A stretch of DNA of 64,000 nucleotides, from contig CAIIXF020000001.1 of the NCBI GenBank assembly GCA_903813345.2, forward strand, positions 15,271,915-15,335,914. The letters run 5' to 3'. The DNA is from Owenia fusiformis. Its lineage: Eukaryota; Annelida; Polychaeta; Sabellida; Oweniidae. The position numbers and the translations under genes are program-made. Under the pieces are notes generated by a model. It did no database searches, was not told the origin of the DNA, and saw nothing but the letters and a program-made list of their open reading frames with translations. This document shows, piece after piece, positions 25,125 to 33,430 of this stretch (positions within the stretch are counted from its first letter, which is position 1; each line of letters opens with the position of its first letter).

Positions 25125-25419
25125 TACACATTTCAAATGTTAAGTAGAACAAAATGTGTTCACCAAATAAATGTTTTACTACACTGTGTACACACAACAA
25201 TCGAAAATCAAACTTACAATACTAGTATACTTCACAGTTTCTGTGTTTGTAATCAAATTACTTTGGCAAATATAGATGTCATAATGTCTCTCAACAAGTT
25301 TTAAAGCACATTGTGCTTAGACTCAGTGTCACAGTTGCTATTTAAACCATAGTTCAAATCATCAATCACTAGATTAATAATCAAATCTGCTAATCATTCA
25401 ATGCCTAAGATGAATTTTT

Positions 25420-25494
25420 TTAATCTGTGTCTGATCCTTTCTTTTCTAGAGACTTCAACTTGCCAAGTTTCTCCTTATGGCGGGCAATGGCTTC
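25420..25494 (-). CDS. ATP5IF1: IF1 exon 5 (coiled-coil end and stop)
   Basis: Acceptor CTTCCAG|GAAGCC (AG at 25496-25495), 24 codons and TAA at 25422-25420. It encodes EAIARHKEKLGKLKSLEKK and then GSDTD, aligning with the ERHKQKIKxLK tail of vertebrate IF1 with a similar acidic end. Confidence 0.94.
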   Translation of the reverse strand, partial: EAIARHKEKLGKLKSLEKKGSDTD

Positions 25495-28400
25495 CTGGAA
25501 GTAAAGATTTAAATGTACATACAATTATGCAAGTAGTCGCTATTATACATACAAATAAGCCCCTTATTCGACATACAAACAAGACCCTTATTTTATTAGG
25601 AATCAAATACTGGATAATTCAATGTACACATTATTTCTGGTGTCTATTATAACTAATATTTCTCTCCAGATTATATCAATAAAAGTGTAAAGCAGGACTT
25701 AAATTTACACACAATGAAGCTAGCCATGCAAGGTTGCAAAATGTGCAGATAATATGACTTAAAAATGTGACTTTTAACTTAAAATGTTTACAACTGATTT
25801 TAAAGTGAACTTTCTCAATTTTTCAGGTGTTTTGGAAGCGTCTCACAAAAATTGGAAGCTCCGCCACCATTGTAGCAAAGTACCTGATGTCTTTGAATTT
25901 CCGTTTCATGGTTATCTACTTCTTCTTTGTGGTGGTCATGCAATGCTTTAAGCTGCTCTTGTTGCTAAAACACACATTACATGCAGAAAATCTGCAGTTA
26001 ATAAGCTTCTACTTCAAGCTAAGCAATCAATGTAGTGGATATCATGGATAAACAGCAAATTAAGATATCTACATCAATAAAGATACAGGTTACATCATGC
26101 GACAGAAAGGCTCTACATGCAAAATTAACTAGATAACAGCAACACCAAGGTGTAGCAAATCCCACCGAACATATATGGCTGCTATTTTTGAAAATGGCCA
26201 CATATTAGCCAAATTGTCACTAGACAGTTGTAATATGTAATGCTTCTAAGTATTCACAAATGAAATATCAACAAAACTACTCAACTACTTTTCCAGTTTA
26301 AGCAAAATGTAAAATAGCTCTTTAACACATAACAAAATTATTGCGATTAGCCACATGACATAAAAAGTGTCGCTCCACTACTTTTTAAAATGGCCACTCA
26401 CAATCCAAATTTTTAGACCGTGTGTCATGCTATTGCTTATGAGTATTCACATATCAAAATATTGTAACATTGAAACTAAAATGGTGGCCACGTGGGGATG
26501 GATGAAACTGTTCTCAATGTATATCCCCACAAACTTTGTTCGGTGGGATAACAAGTACAAAGAAGTCAGCCTCAAGGCATCCTCCAAGTAAGACATAAGA
26601 CAATATTAGCTAAGCAGAAATCTAGGCACACGATTCAGCTAGCTGCTCTGTGGGGTTGCTGCAACAAAGGCTAAGCATATGCACAGTAGAGAACCTCCCA
26701 GCTTATTCACATAGAGGTATTAGTGCACAAACAATTGACCAAACAACATGGGAGACTTATATAATCTCGGATTGTTTCTTCACTGTCTAATTAGCTTCAG
26801 GACCCCTATAGATGATGCTTTGTTGCAGACAGATTGTTTGCCAAGTAATGAAGTGTTTACGGCAGCAGAGTGTTGCAACATCTGAGATTACTCAATCCCA
26901 TTGTTGTGCGGTCTGATCACATTCTAACATGACTCAGCTATTAGCCTAATTAAACTGGCCCTTTAAGGATACTGCCACAATAACACATATCATGTGATTG
27001 AAAAAATATATTCAGGACAATAAATTTTTTGATAGATTCATAATCAAATAAAGTGGAATATTTACTATAATACAATCTATGCACTCTGCTTAAAATCAAT
27101 GTACATATAAGTAATAGTAGTTTTCCCAAAATGAAAGTAAACATCTTTAATGTGGAGGATTAATAATGCCTAGGAGTCATGATAGAATGTGAAAATAAAT
27201 TAACTAGAAATAATTAGGAAGCATTGTTGTTGTGTCTCCATGTGAGCCAGTAGACTGTTTCTACCTCATGATGCTTGATGAGTTCCTGGTGGGACTGGAT
27301 CTCAGTTATATGTTCCTTTTTTAAAGACTTCAGTTGTTCAGTTTGCTGTCCAAGTGAGAAATAAAGAAAATTATTTATAAAGATGGCACCACGATTCAGT
27401 AGACAAGAAATGTAGGCCAACAACGGAGGACTGTGTTCCAGGTGTATTATGCTCCTTTTTTAAAAATTTTGCTTGTTCAGTATGCTGTCCAAGTGAGAAA
27501 TAAAGAAAATCATTTATAAAGATGGCACCACGATTCAGTAGACAAGAAATGTAGGCCAACGACGGAGGACTGACTCCAAGTATTCTAGAAATATGTTCTT
27601 TTCTTAATAAAGACTTCAGTTGTACAGTTTCAGGCCTTGCTATCCAAGTGAAAAATATTAAAAATTATTTATAAAGATCATTCATAAGAAAATAAATCTA
27701 GTTCCAGTGAAGGAGGATTGGCTCCCAGTATTCCATCTCGATATTCTGCCATATATGGAGTCATGTAGTGATAAAAAAATTCAAAATTAAACAACCGCCA
27801 TTTTTTCACTTCAGAATTTGGATCCACAGTTTTGAACTCATTTCAAAACACACAAAATCAAAGTGATCAAGATATTAGTTTAAATCTTTTGGATTGCTAC
27901 TTTGATTTAACAGCCAGTTATAACACGACTTTTTCATTGTCCCTATCGCTAGAATATCACTCATTCTCTTTGCAGCCGGAGAAAAATGCAGGCACAATCA
28001 GCACTGAGCAAATTGCTTGGAGAGTTAGAACCCTGGGAGCCAATCCTCCTTGAGGTACAGTGCGGTATTTAGTATTCTGGATTTTCATGATGTTTACTGC
28101 CTAAGGAAGATAGTTGCAAACAAGTTGTTTGTTTACGTTAACTAAGTAATAACGTCGATAATTGTATAGGCTAATGTTTTAACAATCTTTGAGTTATACA
28201 AATAGGAAAGTTACCCATGTTCAGATTAACATAGTTTTAGTGGCAAATATGACATAATATGTAAGAAAGTAACAACTGTTATCAAATTTTTTGATAGCGT
28301 TTTGCAATTAAAGCTGCAACAAAGACTGGAGACTGTAAATAAGCCAAGGTACAGGAAAAGGGGTCTGCTATCACAATTTTTTTCAATATTTGAAGAGACC

Positions 28401-31400
28401 TTTCAAATGAGCATGGCTTATGTCTTAACAATTTTCCTTGCAGATATAGATCAAAAAACAGATTTGAATTTAGCACATTTTCCTCTTAATCTTGGGCACT
28501 TCTTTGGCTGACCTGCAGCACAATTTTTATTTTTGTGATAAGACGGGTTTACCTGTGTTGAGGCTCAAATATTGAAGGCAATCTTTTCAGAATAACATGC
28601 CAATGTTTCCCTTACGATCTTAATTTTCTAAACTGAAATGTTTTCTGATCAAATCTAAATGAATTTTGAAGATTTAAGTTGCAGAGCTGTCCAATTTATA
28701 AGAATTGAAAAAGTCTTCTTTAATTTGTACCAAATAAACCTTAAAGTTAAATGAAATCCTGAAAAATAAACAGAACTGTTGGACAAGCAAGAAATATTAT
28801 GAAATTGTATTAGTTTGTCTCTAGTTTTTGTTGCACCTTTAAGGGTCAGGATGTTTTCACATTTCATCGTGATATGCATATTTTGTATATTGTATGTAAC
28901 ATGTACAAGATACTTTCCAAAATGTCATAACTATTTGCTGAAGTTTTGTTTGCTTATTTTTATGTCAGAATGTCAGATTTCTATAAATATATATATATAC
29001 AAAGAGTACAGTAACGTGGAAATGTACATATACTGTATTAATGTCAAATGCATACCATTTTTCTAAAGTATTGTTCTTCATGAGCAGCCTCCATTTTGCC
29101 AAAGGAACCACCAGCCTCTCTAAAAATGCAACAAAATATTTACTTTTTATTCTCATGCAGCAAATATGTTCTAAGTACACTCAAATACATTGAAGTCAAC
29201 TTAGTGATGGTGTCCAAATGTCAACAGTGGTAGAAAATGAAAATAAATCCCTCGCCCCTTTCACCATATAAGATGTTGATTTGCCTTTCACCTGATTTTT
29301 CAAAAATAACTTTATTAATGAAATCATCATAGTCCAACTGTCAGCATTTGGAGAAAACCCCCTACCTTTTAAATAAAGTTTGAAGCAATTATAAGACGCA
29401 AAATAATTCATTTCAAAGTTGATTTTTACTAATTCACATATTAAGGGAACTATCATTCAATGAACTATTCATTTATTGTTCATAGATATCTATATTTACC
29501 TTACAGATCCTCCACTACCTCCACCCTTTCCAGCTCCACTGCCATACTCCCCACTCATAGCACGGATGCCGAATCTAAAATCAACGCAACACAGCATTTT
29601 TAAACTTCATACTTGTAGCTCATAAGCCATGCAGTAAAAACTTGTTGGAATGGCACATGTACTTGAGTGTGAGTGAGGTTAATACCTCTTACTCTACAAG
29701 AGATTATGCAACACTTCAATTCTATTTCATTATATTACAATACAATTTAAGCTTCTAGACTCCCAAGAAGCATAAGCTGTAGTGTGATGTCATATCTATA
29801 CTCTATAGTTCAAAATAATCACTAAAAATAGGCTGCATTTCACTGGAAAGTATTTTAAAGTGCAGTATATTTATGATTTAGTAATAACAAAGTAAATAGT
29901 TGGCATACACAATGCATATAACTGTACATTCCTGCTAAAGTATCCACACGCAAGTCAACCATTTGCCAATAAAAAACAAGAATTATGAGAAAAAATATAG
30001 ATTACAATCTACAGGGTGGGCCAAAAACCATCATTTTTAAAAAAACATGTATATGTATTTTAAACAACAAATGAAAGGATAGATTCCTAAAAAATAGAGA
30101 AATGAGGTTTATAAAATGAGAAAGGATCAGAATTGAACCAGTCAGTACTGTGAACCATCAATAGGATATTAAGTTATAAAGATAGGATATTAAGTTATAA
30201 AGCTTAATTTCTTTAAATATGAAAGCTTGACAAAAATTGCTAATGTGGTTCTGTCTTACAATTGTTTGGTAAGGAAACATCTGTTCAAATATGGTACTAA
30301 TAGTTCAGAGGTTTAGGATTTAAGAATAGGCATATACACATGCTGTATGTCTAAATCCATAAGACTTGAAAAGGGGACAATATATTTAATAATCCTTTTC
30401 ATAGATCAAAAATCAAAGGATAAGTAACCCTTATTATGTGTTAAAAATATTTTGACAAGCTTAAAGAACAGGTCCATTTAACAGACTATTGGTCTACTTA
30501 GACTTTTTCTGAAAAACTCATTCTTCCATTTATTTTTAAAACCGATTACAAGTTGTAGATAAACCTTTGTTCTTGAGATGTGCAATTGCAAAAAGTGGCA
30601 TAAGTTTTCCGTTTCTTTGAAAAATTGGCAGTAAGAACCCCTATCACAAGGCTGTCTGAATATGGGTACACACTATGTTTATCATCAAAATAATTTCAAA
30701 ACTTATCATTATATAGAATTTAATATATGGAACATATGGCATACAAGTATTCGGAGAAGAAAATTGATAAAATCAAGCTATGTATGTAGTTCAACTATTC
30801 AAATCTAGAAATCATTGTCATTTTTTGTTCACTTTGTTATTAAGTTTTAGCATGGTGCTTATTCCCTTTCATTGAAAAGTTAACTGTCAGCCCACACTCC
30901 CACAAAAAAATATTGAAACTGTATAATGCAGAGACTGTAAAGTAGCTTCTCTGCAAATATCATTTTTGTGGGAATGTGGGCTCACCACTAAAACTTAACT
31001 TTTGTGATGAAAATAAGCCTGACTCGTATATGTTTTCATTATGGCTGCTAACCTGGGCATACATGTACACTACATAACTGCATGTACAGATTAGGCCATC
31101 CAAAATTAATTATATGTTGGCATTCTGATGAAGAGCCTTATATTAAAAACTACAAAATCTTCATTTATTTAAAGGGTTTTATATATTATTAATAGTGAAA
31201 ATGCAATAACACATTGTGGCAAAGCAAGTAACACACCTCTTGAGTTCAGATGACTTTGTTACCCCCCTATCACACCAAACTAGTTCTTACCCATTCTTGC
31301 CAGTCCTACGAAAACGTCGTAAAACGGGCTCAATCTGGCTGAGGTCGGGAAATATGTCTAAAATAATTAGCTACTACGTTCATAAACAGTCTTCAATACG

Positions 31401-32932
31401 TCCATCTCATTCGCAGTTCATTCAGGTCACACCACGTCAGTGTGCAACGTCGTGTAACGCGTCCCTTAGTCTAGAAGGTCATCATGACCTGATTACAGAA
31501 TGGTATGGTCGCCATCAGATTTTGAATCGATTCAAAATTCTAAAATCACCTTCCCGTCTGAGAACGTTAGAAAGTTGCAGCTACGTTCATTCCGTTCGCA
31601 CACAGTTTAAAACCAGTTTTGAAGAACGCAGTGACAACTTGTTTGGTGTGATAGCTATATTTTTGCGAACTCGTTCATAAGCAGTCTTTAATACGTTCAT
31701 AGTCAGTTTAAACTCGTTTGCAATTAGTTCTCCCTCGTTCTCAATATGTCCTCAGACAGTTCAACTCGTTGTCAAAACGTCCGTAGTAGGATTGAAGTAC
31801 GACGGTTCTGTTCGTAGTACGTCCAGCTCGTCGTTAGTACTTTATCACTCGTTCTAATTGTAGAACGTGATGACCACGAGAACATTTTGAGCATGTTCTA
31901 AGTTCTAGAGGACCTACCCATTCGAGTATATTCGATGAAGTTTGTAAATAGACCCCAAACGGTTCTAAGTACGTCCAGTCCATTCGTACACAGTTGAAGC
32001 CCGTTTTTTAGAACGTAGAGATCTCTTGAGAGATAGCTTATAGCAAACTAAGTACAAGTAATTAATTTTCATGGCACCTTAACTTCCATCATGGCACCTT
32101 CAAAACTGAATTCAACCAGTTTTTAGCAATAAACAGAGGAAACGTGGGAGGAACAATTGAATAAGACTGTAATCACATTTACTTTATAAGAAGTTGGTGT
32201 TACTGTCTCATAACTGTCAACATTTTCTTAGTCTAAACTAAAATGTCAACAACATGTCTCAAGGTCATTCAAAATTTTCTACATGTATATGCATGATTTA
32301 CACGAGCAGTCGAGCAGTCAGCCACTTTCAATTTGTATTCCAGGTAATAGCTATTGCACATGTCCTTATCACGAAGTATGATCTCTCAAATGCTATGTAC
32401 AGAGTTTGAAAGTTGAGACTGCTGCAAATGATCTGTGGTTCAAAACCGCTTCATACTTCACAATTTGACTTGACAGTCTGTGATAACATCTCATAAGTTA
32501 AAATCAGCAAAAATTATAAGTCACTAAGTTGGAGGACAGGGAGACGATGTTTGCCTGTAGGTAATTGTTGGGCAATAGAGCCCATGGTCAGACAGTTACC
32601 TTACAGCTTATGGATGACACTGCCCCACTTTATGCCAACTAGTTTGCTTCAAACATTAGACATGCATACTATGTGCAAACTTACTATAAATGATTTTCAC
32701 AAAGCTTTATGTGACTACTGCCAGACAGTGCCATCTATACTATAGAGTGAGTATCTATCTGACTCATGACTTTCAATTTTAGGTCGAAAACATGAAGAAT
32801 GGGGTATCAGTTTGAATAGTATTTTGGAAGCAATAGCAATGGTGAATCATTATTTATCTTGTGAAAAGTTACATCATTCATTTACCTTGCTATTTGAAGC
32901 GAATTTCTGCAGGAAAAGAGACGCAATGCCAT
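25420..32932 (-). CDS. ATP5IF1: Mitochondrial ATP synthase F1 inhibitor IF1, complete five-exon gene
   Basis: Joined coding exons on the minus strand: 32886-32932, 29500-29574, 29056-29119, 27265-27345, 25420-25494 (342 nt, 113 residues plus stop). All splice sites are GT/AG and phases match. IF1 binds the catalytic F1 part of mitochondrial ATP synthase in the matrix and blocks ATP hydrolysis when the membrane potential collapses. Residues 1-16 (MALRLFSCRNSLQIAR) are a typical Arg-rich presequence. Residues 23-40 are a Gly/Ser linker (GSGAGKGGGSGGS). Then REAGGSFGKMEAAHEEQYF (41-59) is the inhibitory core, and 60-108 is the antiparallel coiled-coil dimerisation helix ending in KK-GSDTD. By bovine mature numbering the key Glu30 and Tyr33 are present (residues 55 and 58), and the pH-sensing His49 is present (residue 74), but the neighbouring His48 is Glu73. 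Length is close to vertebrate IF1 (about 106). An internal Met22 would give a cytosolic form. Identification is by sequence motifs; it is very secure. Confidence 0.95.
25495..27264 (-). other. IF1 intron 4
   Basis: A 1.77-kb AT-rich intron. It holds an 11-bp inverted pair (CTGCAACAAAG near 26656 and its complement near 26818) within otherwise unremarkable sequence. Frames at 25827-26051 and 26367-26591 have no recognisable motif. Confidence 0.7.
27265..27345 (-). CDS. ATP5IF1: IF1 exon 4 (coiled-coil start, functional copy)
   Basis: Twenty-seven codons, phase 0-0, acceptor TTGGACAG|CAAACT (AG at 27347-27346) and donor GAG|GTAGAA (GT at 27264-27263). It encodes QTEQLKSLKKEH then ITEIQSHQELIKHHE, matching the EQLxxLKKxH helix of IF1 with the conserved regulatory His. 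Two degenerate copies of the surrounding segment lie just upstream in the transcript (27448-27484 and about 27591-27640). Confidence 0.93.
27448..27484 (-). pseudogene. Decayed duplicate of IF1 exon 4 (copy 2)
   Basis: The acceptor TTGGACAG is intact (AG at 27486-27485) and is followed by codons for HTEQAKFLKKEH, clearly homologous to QTEQLKSLKKEH of the real exon. Homology stops there: the second half of the exon and the donor are missing, and reading on goes into the duplicated intron. With an intact acceptor it could still act as a decoy or cryptic exon. Confidence 0.75.
27591..27640 (-). pseudogene. Decayed duplicate of IF1 exon 4 (copy 3)
   Basis: Minus-strand sequence is closely similar to exon 4 around CAACTGAAGTCTTTA and AAAGAACATAT, but an insertion after the acceptor (GCCTGAAACTGTA) shifts the frame and produces a TGA, and the acceptor is altered (GATAG). 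It is a relic with no plausible coding role. Confidence 0.65.
27710..28051. repeat. 19-bp perfect inverted repeat flanking ~300 bp
   Basis: 'AAGGAGGATTGGCTCCCAG' at 27710-27728 has its exact complement at 28033-28051. The left copy lies at the end of exon-4 copy 3, the right one at the end of the exon-like plus-strand segment. It could be TIRs of a small insertion or the trace of an inverted duplication that accompanied the exon-4 amplification. Confidence 0.6.
27976..28054 (+). other. Exon-like segment on the opposite strand inside IF1 intron 3
   Basis: A 79-bp stretch has a good acceptor before it (CATTCTCTTTGCAG, AG at 27974-27975) and a donor after it (GAG|GTACAG, GT at 28055-28056). An ATG at 27986 gives 23 codons (MQAQSALSKLLGELEPWE, then PILLE) in phase 0 to the donor. 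A CCGCCATTTT motif, a common YY1-type promoter/5' UTR element, lies at about 27795. I do not recognise the peptide and find no following exon, so this may be chance. Its 3' end is an exact inverted match to 27710-27728. Confidence 0.2.
29056..29119 (-). CDS. ATP5IF1: IF1 exon 3 (inhibitory core)
   Basis: Acceptor TTTTTAG|AGAGGC (AG at 29121-29120), donor ATG|GTATGC (GT at 29055-29054). With the AG from exon 2 it reads REAGGSFGKMEAAHEEQYF-RKM, the most conserved part of the family, which inserts between the alpha and beta subunits of F1. Exits in phase 0. Confidence 0.95.
29500..29574 (-). CDS. ATP5IF1: IF1 exon 2 (Gly-rich linker)
   Basis: Acceptor TTTTAG|A (AG at 29576-29575) and donor AG|GTAAAT (GT at 29499-29498). 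Encodes FGIRAMSGEY then GSGAGKGGGSGGSV, phase 2 in and phase 2 out. The Gly/Ser-rich stretch before VREAGG is typical of invertebrate IF1 proteins. Confidence 0.93.
30889..30982. repeat. Hairpin inverted repeat
   Basis: 'AGCCCACACTCCCACAAAAA' at 30889-30908 pairs with 30963-30982 with one mismatch. An inner pair GCAGAGA / TCTCTGC extends the structure. It is a small fold-back element within IF1 intron 1. Confidence 0.65.
31262..32018. mobile_element. TIR element, 'CTATCACACCAAAC' family, copy B (truncated)
   Basis: It begins with the same end as copy A (CCCCCCTATCACACCAAACT) and is colinear with it at roughly 90% identity, including the internal end TTTGGTGTGATAG (ending 31654). It lacks a 26-bp segment after GAGAACGTT and lacks the final ~30 bp that hold the right terminus, so it should be immobile. 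The 154-codon frame at 31216-31680 arises from this repeat and is not preserved in copy A. Confidence 0.75.
32886..32932 (-). CDS. ATP5IF1: IF1 exon 1 (mitochondrial presequence)
   Basis: Fifteen codons plus two bases, start ATG at 32932-32930 in an AAAATGGC context. It encodes MALRLFSCRNSLQIA and the first two bases of Arg16, ending at a strong donor (AAG|GTAAAT, GT at 85-84 of 32800s, i.e. 32885-32884). This exon is below usual ORF thresholds and was found by requiring a phase-2 donor compatible with exon 2. The amphipathic Arg/Leu/Ser content fits a matrix-targeting signal. The start lies only 34 bp from the edge of the satellite array. Confidence 0.85.
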
Positions 32933-32966
32933 TTTATTTTTATTTCGACGAACAGACTTTTGGTTT
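32933..32966 (-). promoter_or_regulatory. Residual unique 5' flank of IF1
   Basis: Only 34 bp of non-satellite sequence separate the IF1 ATG from the first satellite/TIR base. The transcription start and core promoter must therefore lie in or beyond the first TIR segment. On the minus strand the TIR carries TGACGTGA (32984-32991), a CRE/ATF-type site about 55 bp upstream of the ATG. The motif is visible; promoter activity is inference. Confidence 0.4.
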
Positions 32967-33430
32967 GGCAAAACTGCCCTAATTCACGTCACCATACTAG
33001 TCAATGGGCAAAGGGCAAACGCCTGACTTTTTATCTCGAGTTATGGATTTATGTGGCCTCACTGGCCTATCTGAGGTTCTAAAGCTATGTCTAAGCTACA
33101 TCTTGACACTAAACTCGATAGGGGCCAATCATCTACTTTTTGAAATAATTGGTCAATTGTGACACTACCCCCTCTCTCTGCAGACACAAATTGAAATTCA
33201 CAAAAATGAAGGCAAAATTAATACGCCACTTGACTCGAAATTTTCCTTCAGATAACCCAAATAAACGCATTTTCAGAAGAAATGGCATGTTGCCATTGCA
33301 AAAAGATTACAACTGTGCCTACATACTAGCTTACTGACTCGTCATGATCACATTTGTGTTGGGCCTACATTTATTTTTGAATACTACTTTTTTCTATTCA
33401 GCGGAAGTGACGTATTAGGGCATTTTGGCC
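32967..33430. mobile_element. 465-bp TIR segment (MITE-like), first of 19 copies
   Basis: Termini are inverted complements with small gaps: left GGC-AAAAC-TGCCCTAAT-TC-ACGTCAC, right (complement) GGCC-AAAA-TGCCCTAAT-ACGTCAC. In filled monomers it sits between TAATA and TAATAG; in empty monomers a single TAATAG is present, so a 5-bp (or 6-bp) target duplication fits. Copies start at 32967, 34294, 35622, 36950, 38278, 39606, 40934, 42262, 44448, 45777, 47963, 49291, 50615, 51943, 54129, 55457, 57644, 58972 and 61158. The first copy is 1 bp shorter (CAAAGGG for CAAAAGGG) and has no TAATA on its left. The 105- and 62-codon overlapping frames that it carries have no recognisable domain and no transposase features. 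Confidence 0.8.

Larger units (their letters stand above)
27306..27732. repeat. Exon-4 segment, three tandem copies of ~139 bp
   Basis: Copy 1 (about 27306-27432) contains functional exon 4. Copy 2 (about 27446-27571) is shifted by 139 bp and is over 90% identical across the intronic part, from TGTCCAAGTGAGAAATAAAG to AACGACGGAGGACTG. Copy 3 (about 27588-27732) is more diverged and ends in GAAGGAGGATTGGCTCCCAG. All three include the intron-3 polypyrimidine/acceptor region and at least part of exon 4, so this is tandem exon duplication followed by decay of two copies. Confidence 0.85.
29575..32885 (-). other. IF1 intron 1
   Basis: A 3.3-kb AT-rich intron. It contains a 22-bp direct duplication (GGATATTAAGTTATAAAG, about 30160-30202), a hairpin (30889-30982), TIR element copy B (31262-32018) and otherwise nothing recognisable. 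The frame at 32551-32745 has no motif. Confidence 0.7.

Noticed and set aside
26367-26591. Plus-strand frame ending at a GTAAGA donor-like site inside IF1 intron 4
   Set aside because: No recognisable motif, weak upstream acceptor and opposite strand to IF1; not enough to call an exon.
31216-31680. 154-codon plus-strand frame
   Set aside because: It lies in TIR element copy B; the colinear copy A carries stops and indels in the same frame, so it is not conserved as protein.
32680-32760. Alternative IF1 first exon (ATG GCA CTG ... with a GTAAGT donor)
   Set aside because: Joining it to exon 2 creates a TAA at the junction, and the peptide lacks presequence character. The exon at 32886-32932 fits phase and function.
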